DNA from: CBDCWO01 sp965223405
GTDB taxonomy: Bacteria > Bacteroidota > Bacteroidia > Chitinophagales > Saprospiraceae
DNA length: 64,000 nucleotides
NCBI GenBank assembly: GCA_965223405.1
Contig: CBDCWO010000006.1
Span: 3,658,001 to 3,722,000 of the forward strand
Direction: 5' to 3'
Part shown: piece by piece, positions 52,433 to 60,638 of the stretch
Numbering within the stretch: the first letter of the stretch is position 1
Layout: every line of letters starts with the position of its first letter
Made by a program: the position numbers and the translations under genes
Notes under the pieces: generated by a model
What the model was told of the DNA's origin: nothing
Databases searched by the model: none
What the model saw: only the letters and a program-made list of their open reading frames with translations

Positions 52433-52792
52433 TCAATATTTTTCTTCATTGTAACTTCTGAACATAGCTAATAACATTTTGGACACTGCGGTATATTCTT
52501 TATAAAGTGTATTATAAAGTTCATTTGGGATTTGCTCCATGTCAAGCAGAATCTGTAGAATGCTTACTGTTTCAAACAAACTTGATCTAGCCATAGTGAG
52601 GAACCGCTTCTTGTCTGGTTTGGTGCGTCTTCCCACTCCTTCAGCTAAGTTCATCATCACACTTAATGACGACCTCTTTAACTGATCCTTTAAATATAAA
52701 TCTCCTTCATGTTGAGTATAAAGAAACTTCAAGACTAACACATTTGCCTGTCTTACCTTTTGATACACTTCTAATTTTTCAAAATCAAACAA
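52433..52792 (-). CDS. four-helix-bundle protein (S23/IVP-like), second copy
   Basis: The 119-residue protein has the family's FEKLEVYQKVRQANVLVLKFL opening, the diagnostic KRSSLSVMMNLAEGVGRRTKPDK segment and two later helices (MARSSLFETVSILQILLD; LYKEYTAVSKMLLAMFRSY). It is clearly related to, but quite different from, the S23 protein at 15.6-16.0 kb, so they are not a recent duplication. It is wedged between the 175-bp repeats and the tRNA-Val array rather than inside rRNA. Its role is unknown; association with repeat-rich insertions is seen at both loci in this window. Confidence 0.9.
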   Translation of the reverse strand: MFDFEKLEVYQKVRQANVLVLKFLYTQHEGDLYLKDQLKRSSLSVMMNLAEGVGRRTKPDKKRFLTMARSSLFETVSILQILLDMEQIPNELYNTLYKEYTAVSKMLLAMFRSYNEEKY

Positions 52793-52814
52793 ACTAAAGT
52801 TTTTAATTTATAAC

Positions 52815-52852
52815 CACACTCACACCCACACCCACACCCACACCCACACACA
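52815..52852. repeat. C-rich hexamer array 3' of tRNA-Val
   Basis: About six CACACC-type units lie directly 3' of the minus-strand tRNA-Val. Unlike the Pro genes, no G-rich counterpart array is present on the 5' side. Confidence 0.88.
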
Positions 52853-52857
52853 ATTTG

Positions 52858-52932
52858 TGGGACCTACTGGATTCGAACCAGTGACCTCATGCCTGTCAAG
52901 CATGCGCTCTAAACCAACTGAGCTAAGACCCC
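52858..52932 (-). tRNA. tRNA-Val (anticodon GAC)
   Basis: The 75-nt cloverleaf on the minus strand has acceptor GGGGTCT/AGGTCCC (two G-U pairs), D-arm GCTC/GAGC, anticodon stem CATGC/GCATG with loop TTGACAG (anticodon GAC, codon GUC), and T-arm ACTGG-TTCGAAT-CCAGT. The discriminator is A and CCA is not encoded. Confidence 0.93.
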
Positions 52933-53236
52933 ATATACTTAATGTATATTTCGAATTGAATATATTAACTTCATAATGATCAATTCGGGGCACGAAATTA
53001 CAAAATATTTAATGAAGTATTAAAACAACTTCAATGTTCACCTATCATTTTGAAATAGAAAAAACTTTCTTTGTGCTTGATTCGGTTAAGTCTCTTTTTA
53101 TTTTACCATTGTACGTTCTTTTTATTGGTGGAAAGTTGATCCTATTATCACCGATGTTCAACCAGGATTTGGAATTAACCATGCATAATTTGTAGGAATA
53201 CACTTAATGAATAGATAGGATATGTATCTTTAGAAT
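52933..53236. other. 304-bp intergenic region
   Basis: This spacer between the divergent tRNA-Val and sulfatase genes must contain both promoters. A small ATATAC/GTATAT inverted repeat lies just upstream of the tRNA. No other structure is recognised. Confidence 0.4.
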
Positions 53237-54817
53237 ATGAAAACCACTTATTTTAAATATTTGTTTATCAGCCTATATTTGGTTTTGTTGGGATGTAATT
53301 CATATAATCAGAACCCCAAGCCCAATGTATTGTTCATCCTTGCCGATGATCTTGGCTATCATGACTTGAGTGTAACCGGGAGTAATTATTATGAAACCCC
53401 TCATATTGACCGTATTGCCAACGAAGGTACTCAGTTTTTACAGGGATATGCTGCTAGTCGTGTTTGTAGCCCATCCAGAGCAAGCATTTTTTCAGGGCAG
53501 TTTACTTCCAGGCACGGTATTACCGATTGGATTGGGGCCCGGTCAGGGGTAGAATGGCGAAAAGCAAATCGTCACGATTTGCTCTTACCCGCAGCGTATG
53601 TTCATCAATTTCCAGCTGAATATACATCGCTTGCCGAAGCTTTCCTGGAAGGAGGTTATCGTACCTTTTTTGCTGGGAAATGGCATTTAGGAAGCGAAGG
53701 TTCTTATCCGGAAGACCACGGGTTCGAAATAAACATAGGAGGATGGGATAAAGGCAGCCCTATTGGAGGATATTTCGATCCATATAAAAATCCTAAACTG
53801 CCCAATCGTCAAGCCGGAGAAAACCTAAGCATGCGGCTGGCTCTAGAAACCAATGATTTCATACAAGCTCATCAAAATCAACCATTTTTTGCTTTTTTAT
53901 CTTTTTACGCAGTTCACGGACCTATTCAAACCACACCTGATAAATGGAAAAAGTATCGGGATAAAGCCTACAAAGCGGGTGTCACGGATAGTGGATTTGT
54001 GATGGAGAGGGTGCTTCCCATCAGACAAACTCAAGATAATCCCATTTATGCCGGTTTGGTCGAAGCGATGGATGATGCTGTTGGTGTAGTATTGCAAAAA
54101 TTGGACGAGCTTGGATTAGCAGAAAATACCATTGTAGTATTTACATCAGACAACGGAGGCGTAGCTTCAGGAGATGCATTTTCCACCTCAAATCTTCCTT
54201 TAAGAGGTGGGAAAGGATATCAATGGGAAGGTGGTATTAGGGAACCTTTTTTTATTAAAACACCTATGCTAACTAAAACAATTAGTCAATGCAAAGTACC
54301 GGTATCAGGTATTGACTTTTATCCTACTTTGATTGATTTGGCAGGTATACAACTAACGTCTCATCAAACCTTAGATGGTGTTAGTTTGAGTCCCTTGTTG
54401 ACAGGAGACACCATCCCGGATCGACCATTATTTTGGCATTATCCTCACTATGGTAATCAAGGAGGGCATCCATCCTCTATCATTCGCCACAGAAATTGGA
54501 AGCTGATACATTATTGGGAAAATGGAAATCAGGAATTATATCATTTATCGGATGATCCCGGAGAAAGTAAAGATCTTGGTCCTTCAAATCCCCAAATAGT
54601 AAATGACTTAGCCAAAAAACTATTTGAATTTTTAGAGATTACTGCAGCGAAAACTCCGATGATCGATACACTATATGATCCCATCAAAGCTCAGGAGCGC
54701 CATCAGCACATCTTAAATTCTCGCTGGCCAGCCCTTGAGGCCCAAAGAAGAAGCTTCTTAAAAATAGATTTTTCACCCAATGCAGATTGGTGGGGTAGTA
54801 AGGTCACTTCAGATTAA
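53237..54817 (+). CDS. arylsulfatase-like sulfatase (lipoprotein)
   Basis: The type I sulfatase signature CSPSRASIF contains Cys77, the residue converted to formylglycine (CxPxR). Metal ligands Asp38 and Asp39 lie in LADDLGYHDL; GKWHLGSEG and FTSDNGGVASGDAF are further active-site segments. The leader ends in LVLLGC (Cys20), so the 526-residue protein is a lipoprotein. It should cleave sulfate esters from a glycan or small ester outside the inner membrane. The sulfatase-maturing enzyme is not in this window. The gene is isolated, with no carbohydrate-binding partner nearby. Confidence 0.93.
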   Translation: MKTTYFKYLFISLYLVLLGCNSYNQNPKPNVLFILADDLGYHDLSVTGSNYYETPHIDRIANEGTQFLQGYAASRVCSPSRASIFSGQFTSRHGITDWIGARSGVEWRKANRHDLLLPAAYVHQFPAEYTSLAEAFLEGGYRTFFAGKWHLGSEGSYPEDHGFEINIGGWDKGSPIGGYFDPYKNPKLPNRQAGENLSMRLALETNDFIQAHQNQPFFAFLSFYAVHGPIQTTPDKWKKYRDKAYKAGVTDSGFVMERVLPIRQTQDNPIYAGLVEAMDDAVGVVLQKLDELGLAENTIVVFTSDNGGVASGDAFSTSNLPLRGGKGYQWEGGIREPFFIKTPMLTKTISQCKVPVSGIDFYPTLIDLAGIQLTSHQTLDGVSLSPLLTGDTIPDRPLFWHYPHYGNQGGHPSSIIRHRNWKLIHYWENGNQELYHLSDDPGESKDLGPSNPQIVNDLAKKLFEFLEITAAKTPMIDTLYDPIKAQERHQHILNSRWPALEAQRRSFLKIDFSPNADWWGSKVTSD

Positions 54818-54868
54818 TAAACTTTTGTGTATTTAATGACCGCATACTTGAATTTTCGCTAAAAACAA

Positions 54869-54900
54869 ATTGGACCACTCAACTTCATGAGTGATCCAAT
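54869..54900 (-). terminator. intrinsic terminator of the hsp20 gene
   Basis: The arms ATTGGATCACTC and GAGTGGTCCAAT (minus strand) pair with one mismatch around an 8-nt loop and are followed by TTTGTTTTT. It ends the Hsp20 transcript and may also serve the convergent sulfatase gene. Confidence 0.75.
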
Positions 54901-54927
54901 CCCGAAAAAATTCCTATACGCAAATAT

Positions 54928-55365
54928 CTACTTGACTGTAATGGTTCTCACAGGTATTGCTTTTGATTTTACCAGTTTAGGAACTTTCACTTCCAATACG
55001 CCCTCTTTGTATACGGCGGTAATTTTATCTGCGTTTACGGTTTCAGGAAGATAAAATGATCGGTTAAATGCTTCGTAACTGAATTCTTTACGAGTATACC
55101 CATCATCCTTTTCTTCTTTTTGAACTTCTTTTTCAGAGCTTACTGTTAAAATTCCATTTTTCACTTCGATCGTAAAATCATCTTTCTTCATTCCCGGAAC
55201 GGCGAACTCTAAATGATATTCTTCATCAGTTTCTTTGACATTCACAGCTGGCACATTAATGGTTCTTGGTGCAAAAAAATCATCGTCAAAGAAACCTTCA
55301 GTCCATCTGTCCATAGTCGGAAATAAAGACTTTGGTCTCCAATTGATAATAGCCATTGCGAACAT
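54928..55365 (-). CDS. small heat-shock protein (Hsp20/alpha-crystallin)
   Basis: The 145-residue protein has an N-terminal arm (WRPKSLFPTMDRWTEGFFDDDF) and an alpha-crystallin domain from ~40: VNVKETDEEYHLEFAVPGMK, DDFTIEVKNGILTVSSEKE, a FNRSFYLPE strand and the conserved GVLEVKVPK. It acts as an ATP-independent holdase chaperone in the cytoplasm. A terminator lies 27 bp after its stop, so it is monocistronic. The 211-bp region upstream has an imperfect CTTAGATCAATCTGAG palindrome, but no recognised heat-shock operator. Confidence 0.94.
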   Translation of the reverse strand: MFAMAIINWRPKSLFPTMDRWTEGFFDDDFFAPRTINVPAVNVKETDEEYHLEFAVPGMKKDDFTIEVKNGILTVSSEKEVQKEEKDDGYTRKEFSYEAFNRSFYLPETVNADKITAVYKEGVLEVKVPKLVKSKAIPVRTITVK

Positions 55366-55576
55366 TTTAGGTTAAAAAATATATCTCTCACCGCAATACT
55401 TACAACCTATAATGTAATAATGCACTGACTTAGATCAATCTGAGTAATGATCCAGATTGCACCTTACTAGTTGTAATGTAAAAAGCAGGAATAGAGGGTG
55501 TTATGAATTCAACGATCCAATATTTTGATCGGTGTCGAGGAGAATTTGTTGGTTAGAGGATGCTAAATCAGCAGGG

Positions 55577-56563
55577 TTAACGACTTTTGATAAACTTGCG
55601 TACAAATCCGTCCCCCTTGACCATATAAATTCCATTTGGTAATTCCGATACTGGGACTGATATCTTGTGGCTGCTCACTTGTGAGGTCGTGCCTCCGACC
55701 ACTTTTCCGATTAAATTGGTTATCACAACAGGGCTATGATTGGGATTGGAGAATTGTATGTTAAGGATTGATGAGGTTGGATTCGGATAGATATTGACCA
55801 GGTGTCGCGGGTTGCTCAAGGTTAAGTTCGTCGTTGTATGATCAAACTTGCTTCCGGAGGCATAAACCTCTTTGCTGGTGGTATTTTGAATAAAGGCGAT
55901 TGCATAAAGTTCTTCCTCTACCCAACCTGATTCAAGTTCATATTCATAAGTGAAATTTCTTTTTTCTCCAATTCCGGGCAATGTGATAGTATCCCCGTTG
56001 ACAGCAGGCAGCATTTTGCGGAATACATCGTGATGGACGGACTCACCGTTGGGAGAATGATAGTCAATTGCTTTTTCTACAATAGCTACGAATAGTTTTA
56101 AATTCCCAGGGGGAGGAGCAATCATCCCGGTAATTTCTAGATAGACCTGACGTTTACCCTCTTGCTCTTCTTCAGTAACTTTGATATCATATCTCAGTGG
56201 GGCGTTGATCATGTCTACAACTTTGGTTTCAGACAGTTGGTCATTACCTTCTGCACCACGTGAACCATTGATAAATGCCTGGGGAGTTCCTCTAACATTA
56301 TAAAAATCAGTCCGGGCTTGATTTTCTGTTGTATTATTTTGATAGAATATACATTGTTGGTAAGGAATGGGAGGATGGTAGGCTATATGATGAACATTGG
56401 TAGTATATTTTTCAATAACATTGAATAACTGTGGGTTTCGATTTTTGCATACAGGACACCATGAATTAGTAAAATGCTCTACCAATGCAAAATTCGATTG
56501 AGCCATCATCAGTTTGACCATGAATATTAGTGAAAAACTGCATAACAAACGTTTTAATCCCAT
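55577..56563 (-). CDS. thioredoxin-fold protein with T9SS sorting domain (Omp28-like)
   Basis: A signal peptide (LLCSFSLIFMVKLMMAQ) precedes an Omp28/thioredoxin-like domain with the CxxC pair Cys36-Cys39 in SWCPVCKNR and the cis-Pro-type segment VRGTPQAFING. Residues ~130-235 add a beta-sandwich. The last ~75 residues, beginning NIYPNPTSSILNIQF and ending NGIYMVKGDGFVRKFIK, form a type A T9SS sorting domain, so the 328-residue protein is exported across the outer membrane and possibly anchored. The redox pair could act on disulphides at the cell surface. Confidence 0.88.
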   Translation of the reverse strand: MGLKRLLCSFSLIFMVKLMMAQSNFALVEHFTNSWCPVCKNRNPQLFNVIEKYTTNVHHIAYHPPIPYQQCIFYQNNTTENQARTDFYNVRGTPQAFINGSRGAEGNDQLSETKVVDMINAPLRYDIKVTEEEQEGKRQVYLEITGMIAPPPGNLKLFVAIVEKAIDYHSPNGESVHHDVFRKMLPAVNGDTITLPGIGEKRNFTYEYELESGWVEEELYAIAFIQNTTSKEVYASGSKFDHTTTNLTLSNPRHLVNIYPNPTSSILNIQFSNPNHSPVVITNLIGKVVGGTTSQVSSHKISVPVSELPNGIYMVKGDGFVRKFIKSR

Positions 56564-56703
56564 AATTACTAATTAGAATGAATACTAGGTAAAAGTCCTA
56601 AATCGTCAATAAAGTTTTTGGTTTTTTTGTAAAATTGCAACACCCTGGCCAACTTTAACGATTTATATTGCAGAATTCAAACAAAACATAGAATCGATAA
56701 CTT

Positions 56704-57555
56704 ATGGAATTAGCGACATTTTTCCTATTTACTATGCCGGATTTTAGTAGTCCGGAAATATGGATTTCTTTGATTACGCTCATATTTCTGGAGATCGTCC
56801 TGGGTATTGATAATATTATATTCATTTCGATCGCTGCCAACAGGTTAGAGGAGGATGAACAACCGCAAGCTCGTAATGTCGGGTTGATTTTGGCTATGTT
56901 ATTCAGAGTACTGCTACTTTTTGGAATTTCGTATTTCATCGCCATGCAGAATCCATTCTGGCATGTGAGTTTACCGTTTTTAGATGCGGGGTTTACGGGC
57001 CAGAGCGTTATATTGATTTTGGGTGGAATATTTTTACTATATAAGAGTACCACCGAGATACATCATAAATTGGAGGGAGAAGATATGCACAAATCGGAAG
57101 TCGAAAAGCGCAAAAAGAAGAGTACATTAACTGGGGTTATCGTACAAATAGCCCTTATCAATATTGTTTTCTCCTTTGATTCTATCTTGACAGCAGTAGG
57201 ACTTACTTCCTATGTAATAATAATGATTATCGCCGTGGTTGTGTCGATTATCATAATGATGCTATTTGCCGGTCCGGTAGGAAGATTTGTGAATAAACAT
57301 CCATCGATCCAGATGCTGGGGTTGGCGTTTCTTATCTTGATAGGATTTATGTTGATTGCTGAAGGTGCGCATCTTGGGCATTTGACTATTGCCGGGACAG
57401 AGATTGGTAGTGTGCCTAAGGGATATTTGTATTTTGCAATTGCTTTTTCATTATTTGTGGAGTTTTTGAATTTAAGACTACGCAAAAAACAGGAACCTAT
57501 TCAATTGCATGGTGTGGGAGAAGAGGCTCTACATGAAGGCATTATTAAACCTTAG
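56704..57555 (+). CDS. TerC-family integral membrane protein
   Basis: The 283-residue protein has seven or so membrane helices and the TerC signature ISLITLIFLEIVLGIDNIIF with Asp36 inside the first helix. A second conserved acidic helix is NIVFSFDSILTAVGLT. An acidic/basic cytoplasmic loop (HHKLEGEDMHKSEVEKRKKK) separates the halves. TerC proteins are linked to metal (manganese) export and tellurite resistance; the family does not fix the ion. It begins an operon with the DoxX, ApbE and exonuclease genes, with only 9 bp to the next start. Confidence 0.92.
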   Translation: MELATFFLFTMPDFSSPEIWISLITLIFLEIVLGIDNIIFISIAANRLEEDEQPQARNVGLILAMLFRVLLLFGISYFIAMQNPFWHVSLPFLDAGFTGQSVILILGGIFLLYKSTTEIHHKLEGEDMHKSEVEKRKKKSTLTGVIVQIALINIVFSFDSILTAVGLTSYVIIMIIAVVVSIIIMMLFAGPVGRFVNKHPSIQMLGLAFLILIGFMLIAEGAHLGHLTIAGTEIGSVPKGYLYFAIAFSLFVEFLNLRLRKKQEPIQLHGVGEEALHEGIIKP

Positions 57556-57564
57556 TATTTATTT

Positions 57565-57978
57565 ATGAATTATTATGGACCTTTTATGGCGAGATCTTCT
57601 TCAGACTTTGGACTTCTCCTATTGCGATTTGGATTGGGGATGTCAATGATTGTTGGGCATGGATGGAGTAAGTTTTCAAGATTGTTGGGAGGAGATCTTT
57701 CTTTTGGAGATCCCTTAGGGATTGGTTCTGAAGTATCATTTATACTGGTAGTGTTTGCGGAATTCATTTGTTCAATGTTGCTGATTTGCGGATGGTACAC
57801 GCGTTGGATTCTAATTCCTTTAATCATTGCCATGCTGGTGGTCTTAATCGTGGTGCACTGGCCGGACCCTTTTTCAAGACAAGAAAAGGCTATTTTATAT
57901 TTGGTCGGTTATTTTACTATTTTTCTTATCGGACCTGGGCGCTATTCTTTGGATTATTATAGAGAAAAACCCCAATAG
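57565..57978 (+). CDS. DoxX-family membrane protein
   Basis: The 137-residue protein has four hydrophobic helices and the DoxX pattern: LLLLRFGLGMSMIVGHGWSK, a loop with GDPLGIGSE, VFAEFICSMLLICGWYTRW and VGYFTIFLIGPGRYSLDYY. DoxX relatives take part in respiratory or redox membrane complexes, but most bacterial members have no defined reaction. It is tightly packed: 9 bp after terC and 1 bp before the ApbE gene, so a shared transcript is near certain. Functional coupling with FMN-transfer to membrane redox proteins is plausible but inferred. Confidence 0.85.
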   Translation: MNYYGPFMARSSSDFGLLLLRFGLGMSMIVGHGWSKFSRLLGGDLSFGDPLGIGSEVSFILVVFAEFICSMLLICGWYTRWILIPLIIAMLVVLIVVHWPDPFSRQEKAILYLVGYFTIFLIGPGRYSLDYYREKPQ

Positions 57979-57979
57979 G

Positions 57980-59023
57980 ATGAGAAGAATTTATTTTGGC
58001 TTATGCGTTATAGTCTTGTGGATACAGTGTAAGAGCGATAACACCCGAGAACTCACCATCCTAAAGGGTGAAGCTTTGGGCACCTACTTTGCGATTACGT
58101 ATGTAGCAGACCAGGATCCAGTCTCTCTCCAAAAAGATTTAGGGAAGATATTTGATGAGGTGAATATTTCGCTGTCTACCTATATAGATTCATCTTTTAT
58201 TTCTCTCTTTAACTCCAGTCAAAGTGGAATGAAAATTTCCTATCAGGATAGCCTGTTGCCAGAGTACGCTCATTTTTTATCTAATTTGCGATCTGCACAG
58301 CAACTTTCAAAGGCAACTCTAGGTTATTTTGATCCAACTTTGATGCCATTAATTAGCTATTGGGGATTTGGCAGTGATAAGTTTTATCTCAAAGAAATTG
58401 ACACTTTGATGATCCAGTCCTTATTGGCACTAAAAGGAATGGATCTTATCAGGATATTGTATGGACAAGATTCTATTGAGATTCATAAGAAACCGGGACA
58501 ACAATTGGATTTTAATGCTTCTGCCAAAGGATATGTAGTTGACGAAATTGGTAGGTTTCTTGAGTCAAAACATATTTACGACTACTTAGTCGATATCGGT
58601 GGTGAGCAGCGGATCAGAGGAGTAAAAGCTCCCGGAGATCCGTGGCGTATAGCAATAAATGTGCCTGATATATCTGCTTCTGTTTATGACACCATGCGTT
58701 CATTTGAACCCGGAAATTACAGTCTGGCTACCAGCGGTAATTATCGCAACTACTACGAAATTGACGGTGTAAAATGGGGACATACCATCGATCCATACAG
58801 TGGTTATGCCGTAAAACTAAAATCTCCGTTATTAAGTGCTACCATCTTACATTCGGAATGTATGGTCGCGGATGCTTGGGCAACAGCATGTATGGCTATG
58901 GGCTTTGAAAAAGCACGGAAAATCCTTATGGAAAATGAGCTGGATGCATGTCTGATTTATTTAAATGAAGAAAGTGGCGAGTTGGATTTATACTTTACAG
59001 GGAAAATGGAATCTCTGTTATAA
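57980..59023 (+). CDS. apbE: FAD:protein FMN transferase (ApbE), lipoprotein
   Basis: The 347-residue protein opens with a lipobox (IVLWIQC, Cys17). ApbE family blocks follow: TLMPLISYWGFG, LDFNASAKGYVVDEIGRFL with the FAD-binding lysine region, YLVDIGGEQRIRG, YSLATSGNYRNYY and GHTIDPYSGY, and the C-terminal ADAWATACMAMG. It uses Mg2+ to transfer FMN from FAD to Thr residues of periplasmic or membrane flavoproteins such as Nqr/Rnf subunits. None of those is in the window. Its position behind the DoxX gene with 1 bp between implies translational coupling. Confidence 0.93.
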   Translation: MRRIYFGLCVIVLWIQCKSDNTRELTILKGEALGTYFAITYVADQDPVSLQKDLGKIFDEVNISLSTYIDSSFISLFNSSQSGMKISYQDSLLPEYAHFLSNLRSAQQLSKATLGYFDPTLMPLISYWGFGSDKFYLKEIDTLMIQSLLALKGMDLIRILYGQDSIEIHKKPGQQLDFNASAKGYVVDEIGRFLESKHIYDYLVDIGGEQRIRGVKAPGDPWRIAINVPDISASVYDTMRSFEPGNYSLATSGNYRNYYEIDGVKWGHTIDPYSGYAVKLKSPLLSATILHSECMVADAWATACMAMGFEKARKILMENELDACLIYLNEESGELDLYFTGKMESLL

Positions 59024-59047
59024 AAGCTAGTCGTAAAACATGAGATT

Positions 59048-59875
59048 ATGAAACTAAAGTTGAAAAGGGATATCGTATTTTTTGATGTGGAGTCAACCGG
59101 ATTGAATGTGGTGAGGGATCGAATAGTTCAGATAGCGCTGATCAAACATTTCAATAATGGGAAACCATCTACAGAAATGGTTGAACTGATCAATCCTGGA
59201 ATACCTATTTCAGAGGAAGCCATGTCTATTCACGGAATAATGCCTTCTGACCTAGCTAACAAGCCTATTTTTTCGCAGGTTGCACAGAAGATATTTGACT
59301 TTATTGGTAATTCCGACTTAGCTGGGTATAATTTAATGCGCTTGGATGTACCTATCCTGATGGAGGAGTTCGCTCGTTGTGGTTTTAACTTTGAACTTGA
59401 TGGCAGAAACATCATAGATGTTCAAAGGATATTTTATCGGATGGAGCCTCGCACTTTGAAAGCAGCCTACCGTTATTATTGTAATCAGGAAATGGAAAAT
59501 GCACATGATGCACTTTCGGATGTAAAAGCTACAATTGCGGTTTTGGAAGGACAACTTGCAAAATATGAAGGAGTGGACCTAATAGATGATAATGGAGTAG
59601 TAATAAAAGCACCAGTATGCAACGACCCAAAGTTGTTACATGAATTTACTAACGATATGAAAATGGTTGAACCCACCCAAAAGTATAGGCGTGATCAGAA
59701 TGGACAAATTGTTTTCAACTTTGGTAAATATACAGGGAAACCAGCAGCAAAATTACTATATGAAGATTCGCAATATTATAATTGGATTTTGAATAAAGAA
59801 TTTTCAACACAGGTTAAAAGCATCACTAGGAAGTTGGTAAAAGATTACAAAAAAGAACTCCCAAAAAAGCATTGA
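59048..59875 (+). CDS. DEDDh 3'-5' exonuclease with ExoX-like C-terminus
   Basis: The DnaQ-type exonuclease core has Asp13 and Glu15 in FFDVESTGL, Asp100 in YNLMRLDVPIL, His153 in AHDALSDVKAT and Asp158, completing the DEDDh set. Residues ~205-270 add FNFGKYTGKPAAKLL...YYNWILNKEF, similar to the ExoX-like C-terminal module and to DUF3820-type extensions. It is not a polymerase proofreading subunit by context and probably trims DNA or RNA 3' ends. It is the fourth gene of the TerC operon, 24 bp behind apbE, an unexpected pairing with membrane redox genes. Confidence 0.9.
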   Translation: MKLKLKRDIVFFDVESTGLNVVRDRIVQIALIKHFNNGKPSTEMVELINPGIPISEEAMSIHGIMPSDLANKPIFSQVAQKIFDFIGNSDLAGYNLMRLDVPILMEEFARCGFNFELDGRNIIDVQRIFYRMEPRTLKAAYRYYCNQEMENAHDALSDVKATIAVLEGQLAKYEGVDLIDDNGVVIKAPVCNDPKLLHEFTNDMKMVEPTQKYRRDQNGQIVFNFGKYTGKPAAKLLYEDSQYYNWILNKEFSTQVKSITRKLVKDYKKELPKKH

Positions 59876-60219
59876 GCTGATTTGTTTTTGAGTAGTTTTC
59901 GCGTTTATTAAATTTCTTTTTTATTCAATCAAAGCCACATAGCAAGTCATTCACTCAGAATCTTTCGACATTTCTGCATAGAAATATTGTATTAAAAACA
60001 AGATAATTCAGACAATAATCGAAGGTTTATGTGAATATAGATATTATAAATAGTTATTATTCAAATAATAACACATTATATTAATAAAATATTAATAAAA
60101 ATAATATGTGATAAAGGTAATATTTTGTCATTGATATCCGGCGAGAAAAGTTAGATTATTGTATTGTGAATGAAAGATTCACAGTACCGGTTAAAGAATT
60201 GGTACTTTTTAAAGATTAA

Positions 60220-60244
60220 GGATATGTTCATGGGATTATAATTT
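60220..60244 (+). repeat. 25-bp direct repeat, copy 1
   Basis: This segment, starting GGATATGTTCATGGG, is identical over 25 bp to that at 60364-60388, and the two starts are 144 bp apart. Its 3' end flows into the long hairpin at 60240-60288. Confidence 0.9.
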
Positions 60245-60288
60245 ATTAATAGTGGGTTGTACTTCGTATAACCTGCTATTAATAAATT
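60240..60288 (+). other. long hairpin, ~23 paired positions
   Basis: AATTTATTAATAG (60240-60252) pairs perfectly with CTATTAATAAATT (60276-60288). The stem continues inward through G-U and Watson-Crick pairs (GGTT/AACC) to a tiny loop near 60263-60265. It would be very stable for an AT-rich stem. Confidence 0.7.
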
Positions 60289-60363
60289 CCACAAAGAAAA
60301 AAGAAAAACAACAAGTCAATATAATATTCAATTCTAGTAAAATTCGTTTGTGCCTTTAGTTTC

Positions 60364-60388
60364 GGATATGTTCATGGGATTATAATTT
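60364..60388 (+). repeat. 25-bp direct repeat, copy 2
   Basis: This is the exact second copy of the 60220-60244 sequence, lying immediately upstream of the terminator hairpin. Confidence 0.9.
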
Positions 60389-60394
60389 GTTGTG

Positions 60395-60426
60395 AAAAAG
60401 TCGCATCTGGCCGGATGCGACTTTTT
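60395..60426 (+). terminator. strong intrinsic terminator
   Basis: AAAAAGTCGCATC (60395-60407) and GATGCGACTTTTT (60414-60426) form a perfect 13-bp stem with a 6-nt loop and a T-run on the plus strand. Confidence 0.85.
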
Positions 60427-60638
60427 ATTTCCCTGATGAATATAAACTCACTATGTGACTGCATTAACTATTGGACCAATAAACCGAAAATATTTTAGTT
60501 TATCCCTAATTATAAAAGCTAATTCTTGCCACATGATAATAGCCGAACTCTGTATATAAGAAAGGAAGGCTGCCCTAACTAAGCAGCCTCCAGAACCCCA
60601 TGACCAAAAATCTTTATTTACTACTTGCTCTTTATCTA

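Larger units (their letters stand above)
60220..60430 (+). ncRNA. candidate structured RNA with terminator
   Basis: Two units of direct repeat plus hairpin follow each other, and the second hairpin is a canonical terminator with a T-run at 60422-60426. A plus-strand terminator with no upstream coding gene within 500 bp suggests a small RNA ending there. Start, promoter and function are unknown. Confidence 0.4.
59876..60638. other. 763-bp structured non-coding region
   Basis: No protein-coding frame of merit is seen on either strand. The first half is very AT-rich with GTTATTATT/AATAATAAC (60053-60072) and other inverted repeats, and TGTGAAT/ATTCACA (60165-60183) forms a small hairpin. The second half carries the two 25-bp direct repeats and strong hairpins listed separately. 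Replication-origin function is unlikely, since no DnaA-box cluster or dnaA gene is present. Confidence 0.6.

Noticed and set aside
59876..60120. Replication origin in the AT-rich region
   Set aside because: There is no cluster of DnaA boxes and no dnaA, dnaN or parAB gene nearby.
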